Positions 49,192 through 57,516 of a stretch of 64,000 nucleotides of DNA are shown here, piece by piece. Position numbers and translations under genes: made by a program. Under the pieces are notes generated by a model. That model saw nothing but the letters and a program-made list of their open reading frames with translations. It was not told where the DNA came from and ran no database searches. This stretch comes from Mariniphaga sp041687255 (GTDB lineage Bacteria; Bacteroidota; Bacteroidia; Bacteroidales; Prolixibacteraceae), in the NCBI GenBank assembly GCA_041687255.1, contig JAWLCL010000008.1, positions 159,358-223,357 of the forward strand, read 5' to 3'. How positions within the stretch are numbered: the stretch's first letter is position 1; each line of letters begins with the position of its first letter.

Positions 49192-51768
49192 TTACAACCA
49201 TTTAACAAACCTGAAATCTTGTTTGTGGGGTAAACCTTCTTTGTTTGGGTAAAGTCTGAATCCGTAACTGAATGAACCGGGTTGAACCGGGTTGTAATTT
49301 AAGGTGAAACAACAAACATTTCCTTCGCAGGCTGATTTCTGAAAACTGACAGTTTCAATTATACGTGCGCCTTCTCCATTTCCGTTTTCAGTAACAAGCA
49401 GTTCAAGGCCAACCTCGTTGCAGTCGAGTCCTTTCAGATCTATTTCCACACGAATTGGATACTCTTTGCCAATTTTCATTACATTGTTGAATCCATCAGC
49501 AAACTCTGTTTTTTTAACCTCGATAGAATTCCATATTGAGCTTACTTTACTTTTCCAGGCAGCCAGTTCTTTTGCCCATGAAAAATTATCCTTTATTATT
49601 TTCTTGCTTCTTTCGAGCTGAGGCAGGTAATACTTATTGTGGTAATCCTGCATCATTCTTCCGGTGGTAAAATCAGGAGCTACACGGGCAATTGTATTTT
49701 TTATATAGGAAACCCATTCCATAGGTATGTCTTCACTGTTTCGCCGATAGAAAGATTTTACAACTTCCTGTTCCAGAATTGAGTAAATTGTTTCAGCATC
49801 AAGTTCGTCCTGGAAATCCTGCACATCGTAGGTTCGTTCTGCCGGTAATGCCCAGCCTGCATTTTTCTGATAGCCTTCAACCCACCAGCCGTCGAGAACG
49901 GAAAAGTGAAGCGTACCGTTCATTGCCCCTTTTTGCCCGCTGGTACCTGAAGCTTCCAGTGGGCGGGTAGGGGTGTTCAGCCAGACATCGACACCCTGCA
50001 GGAGCATCTTTGCCAGGTTGATGTCGTAATTTTGAAGGAATAAAATTTTTCCTCTGAACTCAGGACGCTTTGAAATTTCGACAATGTATTTGATAAGGTC
50101 CTGGCCAGCCTTATCGGCCGGATGAGCTTTGCCGGCAAATATAAACTGTACCGGTTTGGCCGGATTATTTACGATTGCCGATAACCGGTCCAGGTTTCTG
50201 AACAGCAGGTATCCTCTTTTATAGGTGGCAAAGCGGCGGGCAAAGCCAATTGTCAAAGCATCAGGATTAAGTTTACCCAACACTTCGGTAATCAGCTGCG
50301 GGTTTTCGTTACGTTTAATCCAGACATCGGAAAAACGCTCTTTGATATACCGAATCAGTTTTGCGCGTAATGTCTTTCTGAGTTCCCAGATTTGATTGGC
50401 CGGGACATCGTATATTTTTTTCCAGACTTCAAAATCAAGTTGATTCTTTGGAAATTCCTGTCCGAAATATTCTTTATGAATATTTTTCCATTCCTGGGCT
50501 GTCCATGAAGAATAATGGACCCCGTTAGTTACATAGCCAATTTCCAGTTCTTCTTCAAGATAGCCTTTAAACATTGACTTGAGAACCGTTTTGCTAACTT
50601 CGCCGTGAAGCTTACTCACCCCATTGATACCCTGTGAAAGGTTGCTGGCCAGGTAACTCATGTTGAAGTTGCTTTCATTGGGTTCAGCTTTGCCAAGCAT
50701 TTCGAATTCCTCCCAATTGAGGCCAAGTTTTGACGGGAAGCCCGACATATAATGCCTGAACATATCGTGGTGAAACGAATCATGTCCGGCGGGTACAGGG
50801 GTGTGTGTAGTAAAAACAGTAGAGACACGCACTGCTTCTTTTGCTTGGGCAAAATTCAGCCCGTACTTTTCTCTTATGTATGCTATGCGTTCAATCCCAA
50901 TGAAGGCGGCATGTCCTTCATTACAGTGATATATGTCAGCCTCTACTCCCAGTTTGTTGAGCGCCTTTATGCCTCCTATGCCCAGCAGTATTTCCTGTTT
51001 GAGCCGGTTTTCATTGTCGCCGCCATAGAGGTGGTGGGTAACAAAACGGTCCTGTTCCTGATTGTCGGGCAGGTCGGAATCAAGCAAATAAAGTTTTACC
51101 GAACCAATCAGCACCTGCCATACTCTGGCTACAAGTTTACGGCCGGGAAGATCAATTTCAATGCTTACCCAATCATCCTTTTCGTCTAAAACGGGATGGA
51201 CAGGGATTTTTGAAAAATCCTGGAATTCATAGCTGGCCATTTGCTCTCCATGAAGGTTAAGCACCTGCTTAAAGTAGCCGTAACGGTAAAGCAATCCCAC
51301 TGCTGTGAGGTTTACTTTCATATCGCTGGCTTCTTTCAGATAGTCGCCGGCGAGCATTCCCAGGCCGCCTGAATATATTTTTAGTGAATCGTGCAGGCCA
51401 TATTCCATGCTAAAGTATGAAATCCTGGGTTCTCCGAGGTTTTGCCTTTCCTGCATATAAAGGCTGAATTCCTCATGCACCTGGTGCATAAGCGACATAA
51501 ACTTTTCATCTTTTTCCAGTTGCTGGAAACGTTTGTAGCTTACCTCCCCAAGCATAACTATGGGATTATGGGCACATGTTTCCCAAAGGTCAGGGTTTAT
51601 GTAACTGAATAAATCTCTTGCACTCGTATTCCAGACCCACCAAAGGTTTTTTGATAATTCGCGCAATGGGGACAGGCTTTCGGGCAAATGTGATTCTACA
51701 ACTATTTTTCTCCAAACAGGCTTTTCATTTTCCTGCCATTGTATATGTGGATTGTTTTCTATGCTCAT
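49192..51768 (-). CDS. glgP: Alpha-glucan (glycogen) phosphorylase
   Basis: Releases glucose-1-phosphate from alpha-1,4-glucans. The 858-residue product belongs to the GT35 short-N-terminus type, with a start like archaeal/thermophile enzymes (LSPLRELSKNLWWVWNTSARDLFSYINPDLW). Other family segments are YFSMEYGLHDSLKIYSGGLGMLAGDYLKEASD, NEGHAAFIGIERI, TTHTPVPAGHD, GFARRFATYKRGYL, and the PLP region EASGTSGQKGAMNGTLHFS with the cofactor Lys. The C-terminal about 100 residues extend beyond the catalytic core and may bind glucan. A -7-like TATTTTTG lies 38-45 bp upstream (51806-51813). It belongs to the glycogen cluster. Confidence 0.95.
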   Translation of the reverse strand: MSIENNPHIQWQENEKPVWRKIVVESHLPESLSPLRELSKNLWWVWNTSARDLFSYINPDLWETCAHNPIVMLGEVSYKRFQQLEKDEKFMSLMHQVHEEFSLYMQERQNLGEPRISYFSMEYGLHDSLKIYSGGLGMLAGDYLKEASDMKVNLTAVGLLYRYGYFKQVLNLHGEQMASYEFQDFSKIPVHPVLDEKDDWVSIEIDLPGRKLVARVWQVLIGSVKLYLLDSDLPDNQEQDRFVTHHLYGGDNENRLKQEILLGIGGIKALNKLGVEADIYHCNEGHAAFIGIERIAYIREKYGLNFAQAKEAVRVSTVFTTHTPVPAGHDSFHHDMFRHYMSGFPSKLGLNWEEFEMLGKAEPNESNFNMSYLASNLSQGINGVSKLHGEVSKTVLKSMFKGYLEEELEIGYVTNGVHYSSWTAQEWKNIHKEYFGQEFPKNQLDFEVWKKIYDVPANQIWELRKTLRAKLIRYIKERFSDVWIKRNENPQLITEVLGKLNPDALTIGFARRFATYKRGYLLFRNLDRLSAIVNNPAKPVQFIFAGKAHPADKAGQDLIKYIVEISKRPEFRGKILFLQNYDINLAKMLLQGVDVWLNTPTRPLEASGTSGQKGAMNGTLHFSVLDGWWVEGYQKNAGWALPAERTYDVQDFQDELDAETIYSILEQEVVKSFYRRNSEDIPMEWVSYIKNTIARVAPDFTTGRMMQDYHNKYYLPQLERSKKIIKDNFSWAKELAAWKSKVSSIWNSIEVKKTEFADGFNNVMKIGKEYPIRVEIDLKGLDCNEVGLELLVTENGNGEGARIIETVSFQKSACEGNVCCFTLNYNPVQPGSFSYGFRLYPNKEGLPHKQDFRFVKWL

Positions 51769-51805
51769 TATAAAATTCCAGTTTTTGTACTTAAAAAATC
51801 GATTG

Positions 51806-51813
51806 CAAAAATA
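51806..51813 (-). promoter_or_regulatory. -7 element upstream of glgP
   Basis: TATTTTTG on the minus strand fits TAnnTTTG about 38 bp before the glgP ATG at 51768. The -33 box is weak (TTTC at a spacing of 23), so glgP may have its own promoter within the glycogen cluster. Confidence 0.4.
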
Positions 51814-51887
51814 AACTTTCTCTTCAGACGAGTCTTGAAATTGGCAATTATTTTAGATTGATTGACAATGTAATAACATGAGAGCAA

Positions 51888-53228
51888 TTATTTTCGTTTA
51901 TGCTTTTTAACTGTGGATTTTGGTTTTTGCCTGGGTTTTTGAAGCCTTTGGATTTCAAGCTCCAAAGTTCGTATTTTTTTATCTTTTTCACGAATGATTT
52001 CCTGCAGCATTTCAACTTCCGGTTGATGACTCACATCCTCAGGTATAATCTCATCCAGCCTGAGGGTAAAGTCGCTTAACACATTCATGTAATTGATAAA
52101 AGCTTCATAGGGTGATTCATATGGATTTATATATGTCTGCCCCTGGTTACCGGAAAAATGTTTGGTTGACATGTAGTAGAAATGATCGCTTTCCTGAAGA
52201 TAATTCCAGTCCTTAATCAGCTCTTCGTTTTTACATTCGGCCATTTTTTGTGAAAGAACGTATAATTTATCAAATGCTTCTTTCTGCATTTCATTTCCGA
52301 GCCATGAAGTCAAATCCCTTTCTTCATCGGCCCAGGAGATGGGGTCAGGAACACTGACAACAGAAATTGGTTGCAACTCCTGTACAGCCTGTGATGGTGT
52401 AATAAATCTCAGGCTGTCATTTTTAACAACATTGTCAACCCAATGTTCAAGAAATTCAAAGATGCCGCTTTCCTTTGGTTGTCTCTGGCCAAATGATTCG
52501 TAACTTAAAAACAGGTTTATAACTTCTTCTTTAGGATGAAGATTATTCAGCCAGGCAGTAAATTTTTCAGCTGTCAGAGGGTGTTCTGACCAGTTGCTGT
52601 TTGAGAAGCGGAATGAAATGTCGTCGCTGAATTTGTAATTACGCATCAGTACTTTCATTCGGGGATTAATAGCATTTACATACAAAAAGTTTGGACTTTT
52701 CCAGCCCAGCACCTGTCGTGCACCTTCGGTAAGCATGGCATTATAACCCATTTTATGCACCTGTGCACCGATTTCGTCGGAGTAAATCATTTCCGTATTC
52801 CTGAAAATACGGGGCTTTTGATTAAAAAGGGTTGAAATCATTTGATCGTGCAAAATGACCTGTTGCTCAAAAACGTTTTTATCTTTCAATGATGCCAGGG
52901 AATGAGAATAAGTTTCAGAAAGAAATTCAATGCAGTTGGTTTTCGAAAGATCCTGAAATGATTGGAGGACCTCCGGGGCATACAGTTGAAATTGTTCCAA
53001 TGCAACACCTGTAATTGAAAAAGCAACTTTAAAGCGATCGTTATATTTTTCTATTAATTTCAGCAACAGCTTGTTTGTTGGCAGGTAGCTTTTTTCAGCT
53101 ACTTTCCGCAGGATGGTTTCATTGGCATAATCATCGTAATAGTAATGATCGTTCCCGATGTCGAAAAACCGGTAGCGGCGATACCTGAAAGGCTGGTGGA
53201 CCTGGAAAAATAAGCAAATCGATTTCAT
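51888..53228 (-). CDS. Glycoside hydrolase family 57 (alpha-amylase/4-alpha-glucanotransferase type)
   Basis: A 446-residue cytoplasmic enzyme acting on alpha-glucans. The N-terminus SICLFFQVHQPFRYRRYRFFDIG is typical of GH57, with the His/Gln substrate motif. The catalytic Glu is in CIEFLSETYSHSLASL, and the second acidic region is FRNTEMIYSDEIG. The C-terminal helical part ends in a coiled-coil (EVEMLQEIIREKDKKIRTLELEIQRLQK) and a basic tail, beyond the usual catalytic length. The gene lies between glgP and the GT4 synthase in the glycogen cluster; the same three-gene set is known in many Bacteroidota. Amylase versus glucanotransferase activity cannot be decided. Confidence 0.92.
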   Translation of the reverse strand: MKSICLFFQVHQPFRYRRYRFFDIGNDHYYYDDYANETILRKVAEKSYLPTNKLLLKLIEKYNDRFKVAFSITGVALEQFQLYAPEVLQSFQDLSKTNCIEFLSETYSHSLASLKDKNVFEQQVILHDQMISTLFNQKPRIFRNTEMIYSDEIGAQVHKMGYNAMLTEGARQVLGWKSPNFLYVNAINPRMKVLMRNYKFSDDISFRFSNSNWSEHPLTAEKFTAWLNNLHPKEEVINLFLSYESFGQRQPKESGIFEFLEHWVDNVVKNDSLRFITPSQAVQELQPISVVSVPDPISWADEERDLTSWLGNEMQKEAFDKLYVLSQKMAECKNEELIKDWNYLQESDHFYYMSTKHFSGNQGQTYINPYESPYEAFINYMNVLSDFTLRLDEIIPEDVSHQPEVEMLQEIIREKDKKIRTLELEIQRLQKPRQKPKSTVKKHKRK

Positions 53229-53252
53229 TCCTGTTTACAGTTGACGTAATTA

Positions 53253-54539
53253 TTAACTTAATACATTTTTATAAACCTCTCTTACCTGTTGGGCCGAATG
53301 TTTCCATACAAATTTATTAACTTCCTTCTTGCCCGAACCTTTAAGATAACCCGCGAGGGAATTATAGTTCAGCAGGCCGTAAATCGAATCGGCCATTGCA
53401 TAGGTATCCCAGAAGTCAATTTTTATGGCATGTTTTAAAATTTCTGAAACCCCTGACTGGTTAGATATTATCACCGGCACATTTGCCTGCATGGCTTCGA
53501 GAGGGACTATTCCAAAAGGCTCCGAAACCGAAGGCATAACAAACACATCGGTATATTTGAACAACCGATAGACATCCTCTGGTGCAAGAAATCCTGTAAA
53601 ATGAAATTTATCGGCCAGCCCCAGCTGGGCAACCCGCGCTACCATTTCATTCATTTTATCGCCGCTTCCGGCCATAACAAAACGTACGTTTTTCATTTTT
53701 CTTGAAAGTAAAAATGCGGCTTCAATAAAATACTCGGGACCTTTTTGGATAGTTATCCTGCCCAGGAAGGTGACTACCTTCTCCTTCAATCTTTTTTTAT
53801 AGTTCGTTTCCTGAGTTTTATTCTCCGGCTCCACTGCATTATACACGGTGGTTATTTTTTCTTCCGGAACAAAATATTTGTCAACCAGCAGTTGTTTGGT
53901 GTAATTACTTACTGCAATAATTTTATCGGCGGCTTCCATCCCTTCCCGTTCGATGGCATAAACCACCGGGTTAACATTTCCGCCACTTCTGTCGAAATCG
54001 GTGGCATGAACGTGAATTACCAGGGGTTTTCCTGAAGCTTTTTTGGCTGCAATTCCTGCCGGATAGGCGAGCCAGTCATGAGCATGAATCAGGTCAAAGT
54101 TGTTATTGGAGGCAATAATTTCGGATATAAAGGCATAGTTTTTAATCTCATCGATAAGATCAAAGCCATATGTTCCGCTAAAATCAATTGTAAATCCTTC
54201 GGTTGTTTTGATAAACCGGCTTTTAACTTTCTCCTTTTTGCTTTTTAGTTGCCAGAATTCTTCATCATTTAAATAGGGAACCAAAACAGAATTAAATGCC
54301 AGGCTTTCGATTCTTTTTTCTGCATCAGCGAATGCTATTTCTTTTTTCAACACAGGAATATTATTTGCTCCTATTAGTTGAATTGTGGTAGTTTCCTCAT
54401 CTCCAAATTCTTTTGGCACTACAAACAATATCTCAATGTCTTTAAGGCTGGCCAGCCCTTTTGTTAAGCCATAACAGGCAGTGCCTAACCCTCCTGAAAT
54501 GTGTGGAGGAAACTCCCATCCGAACATAAGGACTTTCAT
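53253..54539 (-). CDS. GT4-family glycogen synthase-like glycosyltransferase
   Basis: A 428-residue cytoplasmic retaining glycosyltransferase, probably extending alpha-1,4-glucan from a sugar nucleotide. The GT-B fold is plain: KVLMFGWEFPPHISGGLGTACYGLTKGLA with the glycine-rich acceptor/donor loop, HAHDWLAYPAGIAA, TFLGRITIQKGPEYFIEAA, and the donor-binding EPFGIVPLEAMQANVPVI with the catalytic Glu. Although it belongs to GT4 by text, its position in the glycogen cluster implies glycogen synthase duty. No GT5 GlgA or GlgC is present in this window. The start overlaps the stop of the debranching enzyme by 4 bp (ATGA). Confidence 0.9.
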   Translation of the reverse strand: MKVLMFGWEFPPHISGGLGTACYGLTKGLASLKDIEILFVVPKEFGDEETTTIQLIGANNIPVLKKEIAFADAEKRIESLAFNSVLVPYLNDEEFWQLKSKKEKVKSRFIKTTEGFTIDFSGTYGFDLIDEIKNYAFISEIIASNNNFDLIHAHDWLAYPAGIAAKKASGKPLVIHVHATDFDRSGGNVNPVVYAIEREGMEAADKIIAVSNYTKQLLVDKYFVPEEKITTVYNAVEPENKTQETNYKKRLKEKVVTFLGRITIQKGPEYFIEAAFLLSRKMKNVRFVMAGSGDKMNEMVARVAQLGLADKFHFTGFLAPEDVYRLFKYTDVFVMPSVSEPFGIVPLEAMQANVPVIISNQSGVSEILKHAIKIDFWDTYAMADSIYGLLNYNSLAGYLKGSGKKEVNKFVWKHSAQQVREVYKNVLS

Positions 54540-56497
54540 TGCCTGTTTTTTATAGGTTTATAGCTTTTGAGCTGGTGAAGAGCACAATATATTCCAGCTA
54601 CATTCCAGGCCTGGGAAACTGCTCCTTTTCCTTTATGTGGAGGGTCGCCATTGTATACTTCTGACAACGTTCCGACACAATGCTCTGTCAATGCTTCTTC
54701 AAACATTTCAAGTTGGTTTTTTATAAATGGAATTCCACCTGTGCCATGAATAGCCAGGTAGGCTTCAGTGAAAAACTGCATCAGCCAAGGCCACACAGCA
54801 CCCTGATGAATCGCAGCTTCGCGCTGGTCTGGCCCTCCTTCCACTACCCCTTTGTACCTTAAATGGTCGGGTGAAAGCGTGCGCAGGCCCCGTTTAGTAA
54901 GCAGCTTTTGTTTTGCGACACTAAGAACATGTTTCTTTTGTTCTTTCGACAGGGGAGAATATTTCATAGCCGTGGCAATTATCATGTTCGGCCTGACAGC
55001 CCAATCGGCAATTCCCTTATAAACTACATCGGCCAGATGTTCATGTCCTTGCTTCCAAAAGGTTCTGACAAATGCATTGCCTATTTTTTCAGGCATATCT
55101 TCCCACCGGCTGACAAATTCGCTGTCGCCTGCTTTGCGGCACATCTCCAGAGCAAACACAACTGCATTGTACCACAGGGCGTTTATCTCAACAGCCAATC
55201 CTGCTCTTTGCATTACCGGTTTCCGGTTTACATAGGAATCCATCCATGTAAGTGCGGTATTATCTTTCTCAGCTTCCAGCAATCCGTCGGCAGTGATGTT
55301 TATGAATTCCGGTGTTGAATTTCGATAGGCTTCCAAAATATCTTTCACAGTGTTGCAGTAATTGAGCCATATGCCTCTTGGCGACCGCTGGATGTCGGTA
55401 TATTTTTGCAATGCCCAGATGTACCACAAAGCAGCATCTGCTGAACTGTACGATTTAACAGGGCTGAAAATATTGTCAGGTAACAAGCCATTCTTCAGGT
55501 GTTTCTTGTAAGTGCCCAATACCTCTGAACAGAGTTTGGTATTACCTGTTGCCAAAGCTATTCCCGGCAATGAGATAAAGGTCTGGCGGCTGATGCTGTC
55601 GTGCCAGGGAAAACCGGCAATAATTGTTGTTTCATCCTTTTTTTGCTGAATGAATTGCTCAGCGGCATTTTTTAAAGAGGTAGAGAAGGTAACCCGGTGA
55701 GCCAAACGGTTTATCTCACGGGAAAACAGCTGCCTCAGAGAATTGGGGTTCCCATTTTCAAGTCCTGCAGAGAAAACAACGGCTTCACCCGGATTGAGGC
55801 TCAACTCGAAATAACCAGGAACAAACAAATCTTCCAGATATTCATAGCCCCTGTTGAATTCCTTGATGTATTCGATATTGTAATACCAGTCTGGAACGGG
55901 CACAAAATCATTGCTTTTGCTGAATTGCATGTATAATTCGGGATAGCCTTCATAGAGCTTTGCGCAGATGCCATTCTCTGCAGATTGATATTTACTGTTT
56001 ACAAAAAGATTAGCCTTACTTAAGTTGTGCATATTGCGAAAGGCCAGAAAAGGCCTGAATCGTAAAGTTGCCGTATCAGGGGCTTCTTCAAGGTTGTAAC
56101 GGATAAGTACCTGTTTTTTTCGTTCTCTGAGAATTCTTTCCATTGACAGTATGACACTGCCAATACGATAGGTTACTTTAGGACTATGGCTGAATTTAAT
56201 GTTTTGAATGTACTTGTGCCCATTGGGTTCATAAATGCCTCCCTTATAGCGGTGGATCCCCAGTTTAAACTCTTCTTCCCCCTGGATAACTGAAACATCG
56301 AGTGAAGAAAGCAGGACGTGTTTTTCTTCACCAAAAGAACTGATGGGACAAACCAGGAGTCCATGGTATTTTCTGGTGTTACAACCATTCAAGGTTGTGC
56401 TCATATAGGAACCTGTACGGTTCGAACGTAAGATTTCTCTGTTAAGTGAATACAGTAAATTGATTAACTGCCCCTTATCAAAATTGAGATAGTTCAT
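54536..56497 (-). CDS. Glycogen debranching enzyme (amylo-alpha-1,6-glucosidase type)
   Basis: A 653-residue cytoplasmic enzyme that removes alpha-1,6 branch residues of glycogen. The N-terminal beta-domain starts REILRSNRTGSYMSTTLNGCNTRKYHGLLV, a strong family hallmark. The C-terminal (alpha/alpha)6 barrel of GH133 type (about 270-640) has AGFPWHDSISRQTFISLPGIALATG, SADAALWYIWALQKY, LTWMDSYVNRKPVMQRAGLAVEINALWYNA and a GGPDQREAAIHQGAVWPWL. It has candidate catalytic Asp/Glu at those motifs. It overlaps the GSCFA gene by 20 bp and the GT4 gene by 4 bp, so the three are surely cotranscribed. Confidence 0.94.
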   Translation of the reverse strand: MNYLNFDKGQLINLLYSLNREILRSNRTGSYMSTTLNGCNTRKYHGLLVCPISSFGEEKHVLLSSLDVSVIQGEEEFKLGIHRYKGGIYEPNGHKYIQNIKFSHSPKVTYRIGSVILSMERILRERKKQVLIRYNLEEAPDTATLRFRPFLAFRNMHNLSKANLFVNSKYQSAENGICAKLYEGYPELYMQFSKSNDFVPVPDWYYNIEYIKEFNRGYEYLEDLFVPGYFELSLNPGEAVVFSAGLENGNPNSLRQLFSREINRLAHRVTFSTSLKNAAEQFIQQKKDETTIIAGFPWHDSISRQTFISLPGIALATGNTKLCSEVLGTYKKHLKNGLLPDNIFSPVKSYSSADAALWYIWALQKYTDIQRSPRGIWLNYCNTVKDILEAYRNSTPEFINITADGLLEAEKDNTALTWMDSYVNRKPVMQRAGLAVEINALWYNAVVFALEMCRKAGDSEFVSRWEDMPEKIGNAFVRTFWKQGHEHLADVVYKGIADWAVRPNMIIATAMKYSPLSKEQKKHVLSVAKQKLLTKRGLRTLSPDHLRYKGVVEGGPDQREAAIHQGAVWPWLMQFFTEAYLAIHGTGGIPFIKNQLEMFEEALTEHCVGTLSEVYNGDPPHKGKGAVSQAWNVAGIYCALHQLKSYKPIKNRQ

Positions 56498-57515
56498 CTG
56501 GCTTGTTTATATCAGAAATAAAACTAATTCTGTCAGATAATAAATCTATTTCATAACTAAGGTTGAGGTAAGGATAATTTTCCTGTAGCTGTTGTGCTTT
56601 TTTTAAACTTTCTCTTAAAAAGTGAAGGTGTTCATGAGTAACCATATTATACGGCTTGTGGTTCACAGCTGTTATCAGTTTTTGAACCTTTTTTGCAAGT
56701 TTTTGGCTTTCTTCTTCAATCAGAGCATCTTGGAAAATGTTCCAGATGTGTTTAATTGCTGATGATGAAAGGTGAATCATGTCTTCATCATAAAAACGGT
56801 AATCGCGTAATTCATCCATCATGATTTCGTACGATGGAAAGTAGTTGCAGTGTTCTTCTCCAAATCCCCTGATGATGTTATCGATTGAAAGCAGCAGGGT
56901 AGATTTGCTGCGTTGGTTTTCTATGGCGCCATCTTTCCAGTGCCGGATAGGGCTTACTGTAAAAAATACTTTCAAGTCAGGGTTAATTTTCCAGATTTCA
57001 GGTAATATCTGACGGTATTCCTCTACTATTTCACCAGGTGTTAAACGGAATCTTTTGAATTGCGTATCGGGTATTTTATGGCAGTTCGATACCGTCTGGC
57101 CTGTTGGTTTATATTCATAAACCCAGGCTGTTCCTAAAGAGAGAAACAGAAATCCGGCTTTTTGTAAGAACTGGTATGATGTTTCTATCCGTTGATTGAT
57201 GTCTGAAAGAGTTTTTTCTGCATCGGGAGAAGAAAATCGTCCATGATGGTAAAAGCTGTGGTACAGGCCATCGTGCTTTACCAGGTGAGTTGAGGTGAAC
57301 TGCTTTTTTTGCAGTAGGAACCGGAGCCCGTGGGCAATGGAAACCGGATTGTAAAGGATGCCAAACGGGTTCATATCTACCGGGTACTTTAAGGCCAACA
57401 TCTTGTTACCGATGTTCTCAGTAAAGCATGAGCCCATGAGCATCGTGAAATTTTTATATCCTGTTTTCCACCCGAAGTCAGGGATTTTTACTTCGGTTTG
57501 AAATTTTGAACCCAT
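56478..57515 (-). CDS. GSCFA-domain protein
   Basis: A 345-residue protein of the GSCFA family, which is related to SGNH/GDSL-like hydrolases. The namesake motif is MGSCFTENIGNKML near residue 30, carrying the putative nucleophile Ser in a GSCF block. FLSLGTAWVYEY and FFTVSPIRHWKDG follow as further blocks, and EDMIHLSSSAIKHIW supplies a late His. The family's role is not well established; a hydrolase or acyl/acetyl esterase function is inferred. Its place inside the glycogen operon (1-bp gap to glgB, 20-bp overlap with the debranching gene) is striking and may point to glucan acyl-modification, an untested idea. Confidence 0.85.
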   Translation of the reverse strand: MGSKFQTEVKIPDFGWKTGYKNFTMLMGSCFTENIGNKMLALKYPVDMNPFGILYNPVSIAHGLRFLLQKKQFTSTHLVKHDGLYHSFYHHGRFSSPDAEKTLSDINQRIETSYQFLQKAGFLFLSLGTAWVYEYKPTGQTVSNCHKIPDTQFKRFRLTPGEIVEEYRQILPEIWKINPDLKVFFTVSPIRHWKDGAIENQRSKSTLLLSIDNIIRGFGEEHCNYFPSYEIMMDELRDYRFYDEDMIHLSSSAIKHIWNIFQDALIEEESQKLAKKVQKLITAVNHKPYNMVTHEHLHFLRESLKKAQQLQENYPYLNLSYEIDLLSDRISFISDINKPDELSQF

Positions 57516-57516
57516 T

